Shown: piece after piece, positions 52,528 through 62,522 of the stretch | How the letters are laid out: each line of letters starts with the position of its first letter | How positions within the stretch are numbered: position 1 is the first letter of the stretch | Source: Candidatus Williamhamiltonella defendens | GTDB lineage: Bacteria > Pseudomonadota > Gammaproteobacteria > Enterobacterales > Enterobacteriaceae | Assembly (NCBI RefSeq): GCF_900699045.1 | Contig: NZ_CAADHL010000001.1 | Span: 124,001 to 188,000, forward strand | Direction: 5' to 3' | Length of the DNA stretch: 64,000 nt | Translations under genes and position numbers: made by a program | The notes under the pieces: generated by a model | Told to the model about the DNA's origin: nothing | Databases searched by the model: none | What the model saw: only the letters and a program-made list of their open reading frames with translations

Positions 52528-53613
52528 TTATTCCTGTGCTTCATCAGGGTGAGCAGCATCACACAATGTTTGCAAATTGGCCATTACTTGCTCGGGTGTA
52601 ATCCTAATTAAACTGTCATGATACCCCTCCGAATCGTCGCCTTTTCGAATTTTATGATAGCCGCTGATCAAACGAATAACTTGGGCATTTGGGGATAAAG
52701 GGGGCGTAAAATCAGGGTTACTCGGCCCATACAACGCGACCAATGGCTGATTTAAAGCCGCCGCGATATGCATTAAACCTGAGTCATTTGTTACTATCGC
52801 GCTACAGGCTGCAATCAGGTCGATTGCCTGTGCAAGCGATGTGTGGCCAATTAAGTCATGACAGTATTCTTTCGCTTTTTGGTTGAGTGCCGATATTATC
52901 TTGCACCCTGTTTCTTTGTCTTTTGCCGATCCCAATAAAACGATCTGATACCCCTTCTCAATGAGGGTTTGCGCCAAAGCCGAATAATGATAATGAGGCC
53001 AACGTTTTGCTGGGCCAAATTCGGCCCCTGGGCAAAACCCTATCAGCGGTGTGTCATTTTTTAATGAAAAAACTGCTTTGACCTCTGCCACTGCTTTTTC
53101 TGTGACCTGCAAATAAGGCCGTAGAAAAGGTTGAGGTAAATGGGCCGCTGATAACGCTTGAGTTTTTATATCAGCAATATTATCAGCGAGTGCCACATAA
53201 CGTTGCACCATCATCGGGAATGCGGCGGGGTTTAATATTCGACAATCATTTAACAGGCCGTATCGCATTTCACCACGCCACCCAATCCGATGCGGAATAT
53301 GTGCAAAAAAAGGGATCAACGCCGATTTAAATGAATTAGGTAATATATACGCGCGTTGATAACGCTCAGAACGTAATTGAATACCAAGACGTCGCCGCTT
53401 AAAAAGCGCCAACTGACCGTGACCGATGGGCATCGTCCATATCTGCGACACCTCTGGCATCCTTAACAGTAAGGCATGGCACCACTCCGGCGCTATCACA
53501 TCTATTATTGCAGGGGGTTGACGCACTTTCAGCGTACGATACAAACTGTGAGACATCATCATATCCCCCACCCATGAAGGCGCGATTACCAACATTTTTA
53601 TCTGATTTTTCAA
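52528..53613 (-). CDS. waaF: LPS heptosyltransferase II WaaF
   Basis: GT9-family enzyme that adds the second inner-core heptose. It has 361 residues from TTG 53613, which follows AAGGG with a 6-base gap, or 355 from ATG 53595, which aligns with the E. coli start but lacks a ribosome site. LVIAPSWVGDMMMSHSLYRT, LPNSFKSALIPFFAHIPHR, GFCPGAEFGPAKRWPHYHY and TNDSGLMHIAAALNQPLVAL are present. It precedes waaC; hldD, usual upstream, is absent. Intact. Confidence 0.95.
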   Translation of the reverse strand: MKNQIKMLVIAPSWVGDMMMSHSLYRTLKVRQPPAIIDVIAPEWCHALLLRMPEVSQIWTMPIGHGQLALFKRRRLGIQLRSERYQRAYILPNSFKSALIPFFAHIPHRIGWRGEMRYGLLNDCRILNPAAFPMMVQRYVALADNIADIKTQALSAAHLPQPFLRPYLQVTEKAVAEVKAVFSLKNDTPLIGFCPGAEFGPAKRWPHYHYSALAQTLIEKGYQIVLLGSAKDKETGCKIISALNQKAKEYCHDLIGHTSLAQAIDLIAACSAIVTNDSGLMHIAAALNQPLVALYGPSNPDFTPPLSPNAQVIRLISGYHKIRKGDDSEGYHDSLIRITPEQVMANLQTLCDAAHPDEAQE

Positions 53614-53827
53614 AAAATCCCTTGTTAACCTCAGCCGCCAACGGTGATGGCATATTCAAAAATGGCATCGGCTCAATTTTGCCTATTTTTTCATCTGAAT
53701 ATGGCTCAGTTTTTTTAAAAATGATTTTGTCTTAAATATCATCAATAAACGTTTTTTGATTCTTTTTAAAAAATATTTTAACAAAGTTTTTAAAAATTTT
53801 TTATAATAGAGAAGAGAAAATACGATT
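53614..53827. other. Divergent AT-rich intergenic region upstream of waaF
   Basis: The gap between waaF (minus) and the next remnant (plus) is very T/A-rich with long A and T runs. It should hold the waaF promoter. No gene is seen. Confidence 0.3.
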
Positions 53828-54484
53828 ATGAGTATAGAATTTAGACTAATAAAATACACAAACCCAACAAACAAATACGCTTTTACAGATAAAAGCGCTC
53901 ATAGCGCATCATTATCTGTTGTTAAAACAAAATCTCATGCGAAAAAATTATTTCGTCAATCTCGTAAATTTTTGAGAAGTATTTTTAAAATGCTACCACA
54001 AACAAAAAAGGTTCTTATTCATTAACAGATGACAAATATAATAAAATTATCTCTATAGCTAAGACTTCAGAAAATTACTTTAAGAATGCTGGCAAGTTTT
54101 CAAAAATCTTAATAAAGAACAATATGCTAGAACAAAAGAGCCCGTTTTAGATCCGCCAAAAAACCCAGAAGAAAACACTGCCGCTCCCGTAGAAAATTAT
54201 CATAAGAATGATCAACATAGCGGCGATCCTCACTATTGTGATAATAAAAGAATGTATGAGGATCCTTCTAATCTAATAAAAGCGATGGAAAATGGAAAGA
54301 CACAACCTACTGAAGACATAACGTTCACTCCACTTACAGACAATCAAATAGACGAATTGTATGCGAGAGTTGGCAAAAAAAACAAACACCCGAATTTTTA
54401 AATCCGGTACCTGCTTCTTACGATAATAACTTATCTCCCCTGTTCCTAAGAAAAAATATGGCTATTATTAATAGAGCGTTTTAA
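53828..54484 (+). pseudogene. Frameshifted unknown protein of about 218 residues
   Basis: I do not recognise the family. An ATG at 53828 opens MSIEFRLIKYTNPTNKYAFT and runs 65 codons. Shifting at an A6 run (about 54004-54009) continues GSYSLTDDKYNKIISIAKTS; a second shift near 54105 continues LNKEQYARTKEPVLDPPKNP and EDPSNLIKAMENGKTQPTED; a third near 54390 gives NPVPASYDNNLSPLFLRKN and ends INRAF at 54482-54484. With three single-base corrections it is one clean hydrophilic protein with a basic N-terminal third and a Pro-rich middle. The size and composition suit a secreted effector, which is inference. The breaks all lie at or near homopolymer runs, so slippage could in principle restore some product. 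Confidence 0.55.
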
Positions 54485-54504
54485 TAAAGAATGATATATT
54501 TGTG

Positions 54505-55968
54505 TTAATTTTTTGGCGCCAAAAATGCCAAACATATTTGAATGTTTTCTCCCTTTTCTGTTGTAAAACGATAATCGAGTTTTTTCGTTAAATGAATACT
54601 TGGATAATCTTTTTTGACATCATTAAAATCAGCTGTCTCACAGTTTTTTCCAGCATGACTTAAAAATAATGCGCCTGAACTTTGAAGTTTATCCAGAGCA
54701 ATATCCGCATTGTAAATATTAGGTTTGTTTTCATTCGACCATTTTGTCGTGATGAAAGGATAATCGGGGGAATAAAAAGTCAACCATTGAGATAAATAGC
54801 CCCCTCCTACATATTTTAAAGGGGTGTGATATTCGTTTTTCCATAATTGGTTTAATTCGTTGCTCACTTTTTTTATATAAAAAAATTTTTTACCTGCACC
54901 TTTAATGTTTTTATATAAGACTAGGGTGTAACCAGAGCAAACTAATATAGAAAAAAATAATAAAGATAAATTTATATTTCGCCATTTTTTGATTTTATCC
55001 ACATTTAAAAAACACAATGTTAGTGATGAGGCTAATATAGCAAAAGGTTGCATCCACTCAGTGAGTCGACCCCCTTGATTAAACAGAAAATAAATAAAAA
55101 TACAAAAAACAGGAGATAAAAAAATAAAGACAAAATGTTTTTTTTCTTCTGTATTGGGATACACTATTTTTGCGCCTAAAGGCAATAAAATCAGTAAAAT
55201 CATGATAATAGGATAAAACACACATAAAAAAGCAATGATAACTGTAAGATTTAATGCGGGTTTTATTTGAGATTCAACCCAATTAAAGGCAGCAAAGTCA
55301 TGCTGATAAAGCCAAATGAAATTGGGGGCTATGATCAAGATAAAAAGTAATATAGAAGAATAGAATTCTTTATATTTAAATGCTTTTCTTCCTGCCGTCG
55401 TGAATAAAAGAGAAATCAACATAAAGGGTAAAAAAGAGAATGAAGAATATTTCGACATTGCCGCTAACCCAGAACATAATGCCAAAACCAACCAATATTT
55501 TTGATGATCGTAGAGTGCTTTAATAAAAAAAAGAAAAAGATAAGGCCAAAACATCACCAGTAAATAATTGTCGTTATAAGGAAGAATATCAAAATTAATA
55601 ATGCCCGTTAAATTCAGGCTCATTAAAGAAAAGAAAGCAAGGACAGGAAGACCAAACAGTCGTAACCCCAGCAACCAAATCCCCAGCATACCCAAAGAAC
55701 CCGCTAAAAAATGAGAGGCATACCAGTAAAGATCAAGGGCGACCCACTTTTTCAGCAATAGTGAAGGAAACATAACCAGGCCAACCATATAAGGATTTTT
55801 AGGTGATCCAAATTCTAAGTTATTGGCCCAGTTTAATGCTTCAACAACATCATAAGGCACACTGAGATTCAAAAAATAACCTGCACATGTCCAAATAATC
55901 ACATAAAGCGCAAGATAAAAAAAAATGATGAAAATCTGTGGCATAGAAGATAGTTTTGCAATTTTCAT
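54505..55968 (-). CDS. Membrane glycosyltransferase, GT39/GT83-like (ArnT/PMT superfamily)
   Basis: Polytopic inner-membrane protein of 487 residues with about 11 hydrophobic segments and a C-terminal soluble domain from about residue 365. The first external loop carries VPYDVVEALNWANNLEFGSP and KNPYMVGLV, matching the acidic D..E..WA..L..G..K.P pattern of the family that uses polyprenyl-phosphate sugars; NFDILPYNDNYLLVMFWPYL and ALCSGLAAMSKYSSFSFLPF are further family-like stretches. It probably modifies LPS or another envelope glycan in the periplasm. The acceptor and sugar are unknown. It stands alone between the effector-like remnant and ispH. It could be a transferred gene, since it is not part of the usual neighbourhood. 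Confidence 0.72.
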   Translation of the reverse strand: MKIAKLSSMPQIFIIFFYLALYVIIWTCAGYFLNLSVPYDVVEALNWANNLEFGSPKNPYMVGLVMFPSLLLKKWVALDLYWYASHFLAGSLGMLGIWLLGLRLFGLPVLAFFSLMSLNLTGIINFDILPYNDNYLLVMFWPYLFLFFIKALYDHQKYWLVLALCSGLAAMSKYSSFSFLPFMLISLLFTTAGRKAFKYKEFYSSILLFILIIAPNFIWLYQHDFAAFNWVESQIKPALNLTVIIAFLCVFYPIIMILLILLPLGAKIVYPNTEEKKHFVFIFLSPVFCIFIYFLFNQGGRLTEWMQPFAILASSLTLCFLNVDKIKKWRNINLSLLFFSILVCSGYTLVLYKNIKGAGKKFFYIKKVSNELNQLWKNEYHTPLKYVGGGYLSQWLTFYSPDYPFITTKWSNENKPNIYNADIALDKLQSSGALFLSHAGKNCETADFNDVKKDYPSIHLTKKLDYRFTTEKGENIQICLAFLAPKN

Positions 55969-56109
55969 AAGTTCTGTCTTGTAACGTGTAAATCAAATGA
56001 GAATCAAGAACATCACTGCTTGACGCATACGTCTACTCATCGCATAAAGTGGGCGTGCCTCCATTTTTACTAGCTAATTTTTTACAGGGAAAAAAACGAA
56101 TGCTAGAAC

Positions 56110-57069
56110 CTAGCTACAAGAGATTTCTGTGGTATGAATCCTTAACTGTTTGGGTATTTCAAAAACGATATTTTCCTCTTGGCCCATCATTTCAATTGAT
56201 TCATCAGCACCTAATGATTGCAAGGTATGAATGACTTTCTGCACTAACACATCAGGTGCCGAAGCACCTGCTGTCAGACCAATATATTTACTGTTCTTTA
56301 ACCAATCAGCATTAATGTCTGCATCAGAATCAATTAGATAAGCAGGTTTTCCCATTCGTTTGGCCAGCTCCGCTAAGCGATTTGAGTTAGAGGAATTTTT
56401 TGAACCGACCACCAGCATTATGTCGCTTTTTTCTGACAATGCACGGACTGCCTGCTGCCGATTCGTCGTGGCATAACAAATATCGTCTTTACGTGGCCCA
56501 ATGATTTTAGGGAATCGTTTTTGAAGCGCTGCAGTGATCTCGAGAGTATCGTCAACAGATAAGGTGGTTTGGGTCATGAAACAGAGGTTATTTTCGTCTT
56601 TGACGTTTAATTGCTGAACATCTTCCACAGATTCCACCAAATAAATCCCTGCGGATGCGTTATCATATTGCCCCATTGTGCCTTCAACTTCCGGATGCCC
56701 CGCGTGCCCAATCAAAATGGCTTCTTGCCCTTTACGGCTCGCACGAAGCACTTCCATATGCACTTTAGTGACTAAGGGGCAAGTGGCATCAAACAGTATT
56801 TTTAATTGACGTGCCTTGGCCTGCGCCTTGACTACCTGCGAAACACCATGAGCAGAAAAAATCAGTACGGACCCATCCGGCACCTGTGAAATATGTTCAA
56901 TAAATATTGCCCCTCGCTTGCGTAAATCTTCCACAACATAGCGATTATGGACAACCTCATGGCGCACATAGATGACTGGATCGTATATTTTTAACGCACT
57001 TTCTACAATGCTGATCGCACGATACACACCCGCACAAAATCCTCTTGGGTTAGCCAATAATATTTTCAT
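56110..57069 (-). CDS. ispH: 4-hydroxy-3-methylbut-2-enyl diphosphate reductase IspH
   Basis: Iron-sulfur enzyme making IPP and DMAPP in the last step of the MEP pathway. It has 319 residues (E. coli 316). The three cluster cysteines are in ANPRGFCAG (12), [11 protein letters not shown] (97) and [11 protein letters not shown] (198); [27 protein letters not shown] and [14 protein letters not shown] are conserved. Its ATG overlaps the stop of the fkpB remnant (ATGA), as expected for the ileS-lspA-fkpB-ispH operon. Intact. Confidence 0.97.
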   Translation of the reverse strand: MKILLANPRGFCAGVYRAISIVESALKIYDPVIYVRHEVVHNRYVVEDLRKRGAIFIEHISQVPDGSVLIFSAHGVSQVVKAQAKARQLKILFDATCPLVTKVHMEVLRASRKGQEAILIGHAGHPEVEGTMGQYDNASAGIYLVESVEDVQQLNVKDENNLCFMTQTTLSVDDTLEITAALQKRFPKIIGPRKDDICYATTNRQQAVRALSEKSDIMLVVGSKNSSNSNRLAELAKRMGKPAYLIDSDADINADWLKNSKYIGLTAGASAPDVLVQKVIHTLQSLGADESIEMMGQEENIVFEIPKQLRIHTTEISCS

Positions 57070-57694
57070 TTTTTACCGTCTTTAGGATCAATTTTTAATA
57101 CTTTAATATCAAACTTCACAGAATGTCTTGATAAAGGATGATTAAAATACACATTAATAGACTCTACCATCACTTCATACACAATCCCAGGCATTTCACG
57201 GCGATTAATAGCCGTGAATAAGATGACTACCACAACTGTAGGTAGACCTATATTTGAAAAATCCTCTCTAGAAAATATTGAATCAAATTAAGATTTTTTA
57301 CCAAAAGCGGCAAGTGCAGGGAGTGTGAATTTTTTATCACTGACCTTTAAACCCAATAATTCGACTTCTAACATGTCAGATAAGCTTTGATCACTCAAAC
57401 AAAATAAAGCAGGTTTACCCGAAAGACGGCTAGATTCGACGATAGAGCCATCTTCTAAAGTCAGCATAAAATGCAGCAAGACCGAACTGTTTTTTCTATC
57501 CGATTTTCTATGCTATTGTTGCAAATATGGTCTTTTTTGATGGAAATCCTGTCAATATATTGATTGAATTTAATTTGACTCACACCAGAAGATGATGAAG
57601 CAGGAACTGTTTCTTTAATATATTCGTTTTTGTTCTTGCTCGAATTTGGAACGACTGATGACATCTTATTTCTCTTTTTGACGACTGATGACAT
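57066..57694 (-). pseudogene. fkpB: Decayed FKBP-type prolyl isomerase FkpB (SlpA)
   Basis: Remnant of the FkpB peptidyl-prolyl isomerase between lspA and ispH. The core reads NSSVLLHFMLTLEDGSIVES, LSGKPALFCLSDQSLSDMLE, LLGLKVSDKKFTLPALAAFG and then KKS and a stop at 57288. After a gap the C-terminus appears as ILFTAINRREMPGIVYEVMV and YFNHPLSRHSVKFDIKVLKI. Upstream of the core lies an unrelated stretch of about 50 codons (NSSKNKNEYIKETVPASSSS...) joined in another frame, plus a duplicated start region. It is not functional as read. Confidence 0.88.
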
Positions 57695-57710
57695 CTTATT
57701 TCTCTTTTTG
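57651..57710. repeat. Exact 30-bp tandem duplication at the lspA/fkpB junction
   Basis: Bases 57651-57680 and 57681-57710 are identical. The unit contains the lspA stop region, a ribosome-site-like AGAGAAATAAG and ATGTCATCAGTCGT, so the fkpB start signal is present twice and in frame (ten codons). Confidence 0.93.
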
Positions 57711-58214
57711 AGTGATCTGTTTTTTTAAAGCTGGATTTAAAAATCCTTCTAACAATATGAATAAAGCACCGATGCAAATAGCAGAATCAGCCAAATTAAA
57801 GGTAGGCCAATGCCATTGGTTGACATAAAAATCGATAAAATCGATCACAAATCCATGCGCTATTCGATCACATAAATTTCCAAGGGCACCCCCAATGATG
57901 AGAGCATAAGCGGCAATTATCCATTTATTCTCTATTGAGCGATACATCAATCTCATCAAAATAGCGATAATCAAAATAGCAATCAGAATAAAAAACCAAC
58001 GTTGCCAACCGCCTCTGTCTGCTAAAAAACTAAATGCAGCCCCTGTATTTTGAGCATAAGTTATGTTCAAAAAAGGAATCAAAGGCCGTGTTTCATATAA
58101 ATCAAAATGATGAATGATCCAATATTTACTGGCGAGATCTAACACTATTACCACGACAGAGAGACACAACCAACACAATTGAGTTATACCCATAGAACGG
58201 TTTATTTTATTCAT
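57696..58214 (-). CDS. lspA: Lipoprotein signal peptidase LspA
   Basis: Inner-membrane aspartyl peptidase that removes signal peptides from prolipoproteins after Lgt. It has 172 residues (E. coli 164) with four hydrophobic segments. The catalytic aspartates are D116 in [19 protein letters not shown] and D143 in [29 protein letters not shown] is typical. The ATG directly follows the ileS stop codon (TAA ATG), so translation is coupled. Its stop lies in one copy of the 30-bp duplication without changing the protein much. Intact. Confidence 0.96.
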   Translation of the reverse strand: MNKINRSMGITQLCWLCLSVVVIVLDLASKYWIIHHFDLYETRPLIPFLNITYAQNTGAAFSFLADRGGWQRWFFILIAILIIAILMRLMYRSIENKWIIAAYALIIGGALGNLCDRIAHGFVIDFIDFYVNQWHWPTFNLADSAICIGALFILLEGFLNPALKKQITQKEK

Positions 58215-61082
58215 TTAAGCAAACTTACGTTCTTCACCGGGACCGGCTACGTTACTCACACAACGCGGACACAGTTTACTCTGTTCGTCTGCCAAAACAA
58301 TATTTTGCGTGTAATGCCAACACCTGTGGCATTTTTCCCCTTGTGCTTTATTGATCGTGATTTTTAATTCGTTCATCAATTGTTCCGTTTTTTGTGCCTT
58401 GTCATCTGCCTCTTTATAGTCAGCAACACGTACAGAAGAAGTGAGTAATACAAACCGGAGCTCCTTTTGTAAGCTATTCAGATCGCTTGCCAATTCGGGC
58501 TGAGCATATAAAGTCACTGAGGCTTCTAAAGAACTTCCAATCTGTTTATTTTTACGCGCTTTTTCCAAAACTTTATTCACTTCACTACGCACCCGCAATA
58601 TTTTTCGCCAAAATGCATCATTCATTAGAGGATAAGAAGGATCTTTGTTCTCCTCTAAGGTCAATAAATGCGGATACCATTCTTGAGTAAAAACAGAAGA
58701 ATATTTTGCACGATGCGAACCATGACCAGGTAAATATTGCCAAATTTCATCCGCAGTGAAAGAGAGGATGGGCGCTAACCAGCGAACCAAGGCGTGTGCA
58801 ATATGGAATAATGCAGTTTGACCGCTACGGCGAGCTAATCCGTTATTTTTAAAGGTATATTGTCTATCTTTAATAATATCGAGATAAAAAGATCCCATTT
58901 CGACGGAACAAAACTGCATTAAACGTTGTACCACAAAATGAAAATCGTAATGTTCATAAGCTTTAATGATATCGGCTTGGGTATGTGCCGCGCAGCTCAC
59001 AGACCAACGATCTAACATGACCATGTCATCTGGAGACACTAAATCTGTTGCAGGATCAAAATCCTTTAAATTAGCTAAAAGAAAACGCGCCGTATTACGA
59101 ATACGGCGATAAGCATCCGCAGAATGCTGCAGTATTTCGTCTGAAACCGCCATTTCACTTGTATAATCCATTGAGGCTACCCAAAGTCGAAATATATCTG
59201 CACCCAGCTTATTGGTTACATCTTGAGGCGCCACTGTATTGCCAATAGATTTAGACATTTTTCGCCCTTGACCATCGACCACAAAACCGTGCGTTAACAC
59301 TTCTTTATAAGGCGCTTTGTTTTTCATTGCGGCAGACAACATCAGCGAAGACATAAACCAGCCGCGATGCTGATCAGATCCTTCTAAGCACATATCAATA
59401 TTTGTATTAAGCCCATAACGAGCCTCTATAATAGAAGAATGCGTAGAACCAGAATCAAACCAAACATCCAAAGTATCCGGCACTTTGATATAAGAGGCCG
59501 CTTCTTCACCTAACATTTCCTCTGGCGATATATTCCACCAGGCTTGAATGCCTTCTTTTTCGACCCTTTGTGCGACTTCTTCCATTAATTCGTGAGTTCG
59601 CGGATGTAAGGCCTCCGTTTCTTTATGAATAAAAAGAGACATAGGCACACCCCAGGCACGTTGACGAGAAATACACCAATCTGGACGATTGCTCACCATG
59701 GATTCAATGCGAGCCTGACCCCAATGAGGGATCCATTTGACTTTTTGAATTACTGATAATGCTTTTTTACGTAAAGCCTGCTTTACCATGCTGATAAACC
59801 ATTGCGATGTGGATCTAAAGATCAAAGGCGTTTTGTGTCTCCAGCAGCAAGGATAACTATGCACTAATTGTTCATCATGCATTAGTGTGCGGTTGTCGCG
59901 TAAAATCTCGCGCACAACGTCATTTGCCTTGAACACAAAAAGGCCATCTAATCTTGGATCGGTATTTTGTAAATAACAGCCATCGGGCCCGACAGGATTG
60001 AAGGTTTTAATCCCATATTTTTGACAGATCATGAAATCATCTGGCCCATGTGCCGGGGCGGTATGTACGGCACCGGTTCCTACCTCTACTGTGACATAAT
60101 CTGCTAAAATGATGGGCACATCAAAATCCATAAAAGGATGCTTAAAGCGCAGATGCTCCAAATCCCCACCTGAGCACTGGCTGATCACTTGCCATTCTTT
60201 TTCTCGATTTTGTTTAAAAACCCGCCACATCACCGTTTCTATTAAATCTTCTGCTAGAATAAAATAGTCATCGGCCATGCGTACCAGTTGATAAGTCACC
60301 TCTGGATGAAGAGTAATCGCTCGATTTGCAGGTAAAGTCCAGGGGGTAGTGGTCCAGATAATGACAGAAACAGAGGTACTTTCAGAATCAACACCAAACC
60401 GAGCGACAACGGCTTTGGGATCGACTGCAAGAAAACGGACATCGATCGATAAAGAGGTTTTATCATAATATTCCACCTCGGCTTCTGCCAAAGAAGAAGT
60501 ACAATCTGTACACCAATAAACCGGCTTAATCCCTTTGTAAACATGACCATTTTCGATAATTTTGCTGAAAGCACGAATAATACTGGCTTCTGTTTGGTGA
60601 TTCATCGTTAAGTAAGGGTGATCCCAGTCACCTATAACGCCCAGTCGAATAAAACTTTTTCTCTGTTTGTTCACTTGTTCCGACGCATATTCGCGACAGG
60701 CTGCATGAAATTCGGGCAAGCTGATTTTTTCATTGGCCTTTCCGAGAAATTGTTCTACTTTTAATTCAATCGGTAATCCATGACAATCCCATCCAGGGAT
60801 ATAGTGTGCGTCATAACCCGACATCCCTTTTGATTTTATAATGATGTCTTTAAGAATTTTATTGATGGCATGACCAATATGAATGTCCCCATTCGCATAA
60901 GGAGGGCCATCGTGTAATAAAAACGATTTTTTGCCCTTTTTAGCGGCGCGAATAAGGGCAAATAAATTTTCATTTTCCCAGCGTTTGAGCATCTCAGGTT
61001 CGCGCTGGGCTAAATTTCCCCTCATTGGGAAGTCTGTTACTGGCAAGTTAAGGCTATCTTTATAGTTATTTTTATGACTCAT
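58215..61082 (-). CDS. ileS: Isoleucyl-tRNA synthetase IleS
   Basis: Class I synthetase of 955 residues (E. coli 938). HIGH is in [20 protein letters not shown] (residues 68-71), the editing CP1 domain includes [15 protein letters not shown] and [15 protein letters not shown] occurs in [16 protein letters not shown] at about residue 605, and the C-terminal zinc finger is CHRCWHY with CPRCVSN. ribF lies 47 bases upstream and lspA follows with no gap. Intact. Confidence 0.98.
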   Translation of the reverse strand: MSHKNNYKDSLNLPVTDFPMRGNLAQREPEMLKRWENENLFALIRAAKKGKKSFLLHDGPPYANGDIHIGHAINKILKDIIIKSKGMSGYDAHYIPGWDCHGLPIELKVEQFLGKANEKISLPEFHAACREYASEQVNKQRKSFIRLGVIGDWDHPYLTMNHQTEASIIRAFSKIIENGHVYKGIKPVYWCTDCTSSLAEAEVEYYDKTSLSIDVRFLAVDPKAVVARFGVDSESTSVSVIIWTTTPWTLPANRAITLHPEVTYQLVRMADDYFILAEDLIETVMWRVFKQNREKEWQVISQCSGGDLEHLRFKHPFMDFDVPIILADYVTVEVGTGAVHTAPAHGPDDFMICQKYGIKTFNPVGPDGCYLQNTDPRLDGLFVFKANDVVREILRDNRTLMHDEQLVHSYPCCWRHKTPLIFRSTSQWFISMVKQALRKKALSVIQKVKWIPHWGQARIESMVSNRPDWCISRQRAWGVPMSLFIHKETEALHPRTHELMEEVAQRVEKEGIQAWWNISPEEMLGEEAASYIKVPDTLDVWFDSGSTHSSIIEARYGLNTNIDMCLEGSDQHRGWFMSSLMLSAAMKNKAPYKEVLTHGFVVDGQGRKMSKSIGNTVAPQDVTNKLGADIFRLWVASMDYTSEMAVSDEILQHSADAYRRIRNTARFLLANLKDFDPATDLVSPDDMVMLDRWSVSCAAHTQADIIKAYEHYDFHFVVQRLMQFCSVEMGSFYLDIIKDRQYTFKNNGLARRSGQTALFHIAHALVRWLAPILSFTADEIWQYLPGHGSHRAKYSSVFTQEWYPHLLTLEENKDPSYPLMNDAFWRKILRVRSEVNKVLEKARKNKQIGSSLEASVTLYAQPELASDLNSLQKELRFVLLTSSVRVADYKEADDKAQKTEQLMNELKITINKAQGEKCHRCWHYTQNIVLADEQSKLCPRCVSNVAGPGEERKFA

Positions 61083-61129
61083 GTGATTTATTCCATTCTC
61101 AATAAAAAATTAAATTTTATATTTTAGCT

Positions 61130-62053
61130 TCAACTAAAAAAGGTTCTAGCTGAAAGCACGTCAAGCGTAATTTGCTGTCTGAGCGCATCAAGTGAAGTAA
61201 AACGTTGCTCATTACGTAACTTTTGATGAAATACAATCTCAACGTAACGGCCATAGACTTCCATAGAGAAATCCAGCACATGTACGTCAATTTGCTGACA
61301 AGTACCATAAATAGTCGGCCTGCTGCCGATGTTTGCCACACCAGGCAAGACTTCGTATGTTAAGCCATATACTTTAACGACATAAACACCTTTAAGTAGC
61401 ATGCGTGAGGACTTTAAAGGTAAATTAAGGGTAGGAAACCCAAGCCTGCGCCCAAGTTTATCGCCATGCACTATTCGACCAGAAATACAATAAGGATGAC
61501 CGAGTAAGTCTTCTGCAAGAGTCAACTGATCCTTTTGTAACGCTTCACGGATAACCGTGCTGCTAATACGAAGGTTTTTATAGAAAAAGCCTTCTATGCT
61601 GATGATCTGAAAATTAATTTTTTTGCTGGCTTGTGTTAATAGTTTGATATTACCCTGACGTTTTTTACCAAAACGAAAATCATCCCCTACGACTAAAAGA
61701 TGAACTCCTAACTGTTTAATGAGAAACTCGGCGATAAAATCATCTGCTGTATAAGCAGCAAAAAATGGGTCAAATTTGACGCATAATACATAGTCTATTT
61801 TAATTTGACTCAAATACTTCAATTTATCCCTTAAATAAGTTAAACGCGAGGGGGCCTTTTCAGGTGAAAAAAACTCTAATGGCTGAGGCTCAAAAATCAT
61901 GACCATAGTAGGCAAGTGCCGTTTCTGCCCCTCATGTTTCAAACGCGCCAGCAATGCTTGATGCCCTCTATGGACGCCATCAAAATTACCAATACTCAGC
62001 ACGCAACCATGGTTTTCTGGCCGAATATTATGTAGACCACGAATGAACTTCAT
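61130..62053 (-). CDS. ribF: Bifunctional riboflavin kinase / FMN adenylyltransferase RibF
   Basis: Makes FMN and FAD from riboflavin. It has 307 residues (E. coli 313). The N-terminal nucleotidyltransferase domain has the HxGH-type motif SIGNFDGVHRGHQALLARL (residues 21-39) and FDPFFAAYTADDF, ISSTVIREAL; the C-terminal kinase domain has GRRLGFPTLNLPL, GVYVVKV and VANIGSRPTI. It is upstream of ileS as in E. coli. Together with ribH it indicates flavin cofactor self-supply. Intact. Confidence 0.97.
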   Translation of the reverse strand: MKFIRGLHNIRPENHGCVLSIGNFDGVHRGHQALLARLKHEGQKRHLPTMVMIFEPQPLEFFSPEKAPSRLTYLRDKLKYLSQIKIDYVLCVKFDPFFAAYTADDFIAEFLIKQLGVHLLVVGDDFRFGKKRQGNIKLLTQASKKINFQIISIEGFFYKNLRISSTVIREALQKDQLTLAEDLLGHPYCISGRIVHGDKLGRRLGFPTLNLPLKSSRMLLKGVYVVKVYGLTYEVLPGVANIGSRPTIYGTCQQIDVHVLDFSMEVYGRYVEIVFHQKLRNEQRFTSLDALRQQITLDVLSARTFFS

Positions 62054-62137
62054 GGCTGATTGAAACCGATCAAATGCGCCATTAAAGCTTCTGTCAATAC
62101 CCGATCTAAAATCAGGGTGGAATTTGAATGAAAATGT

Positions 62138-62473
62138 TTACGCTATATGATTTTTAATATCAATCAATTGACCTGATTGATTAAATTTAAGAGTTAAAGT
62201 TTGTTGCTTTACTTTTTCATGCCCTATCTGCTGACGAAAGATATAAAACCAAGTTTGAGTACCAAAAGGGTCTGTCAACATAGGGCTTCCTAATGTAGAA
62301 ATCACTTCGTTTTGTGTCATTCCTTTATCAATTTTATTGACCTCATTCAGAGATAAGTAATTTCCTTGATTAATATCAGGTTTACAAACCCATTGATTCA
62401 ATCGAGAACAACCTGAAACAAATATTATAAAAAACAAAATGAGGTGGATCAGCATCTTAAAGCACATGGTCAT
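62138..62473 (-). CDS. bamE: Outer membrane assembly lipoprotein BamE
   Basis: Small lipoprotein of the BamABCDE complex. I choose ATG 62473 (MTMCFKML), with AAGGA four bases upstream, giving 111 residues (E. coli 113); the frame is open to 62533 without support. A hydrophobic signal ends in the lipobox FVSGC, and the mature part shows [40 protein letters not shown] and [15 protein letters not shown]. It is processed by Lgt and LspA, both intact here. It adjoins recN as in E. coli. Intact. Confidence 0.95.
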   Translation of the reverse strand: MTMCFKMLIHLILFFIIFVSGCSRLNQWVCKPDINQGNYLSLNEVNKIDKGMTQNEVISTLGSPMLTDPFGTQTWFYIFRQQIGHEKVKQQTLTLKFNQSGQLIDIKNHIA

Positions 62474-62522
62474 AGATTCCTTAATAGTAATGATAGTGTG
62501 GCTGATTCTCTTGAAAAGAGTT

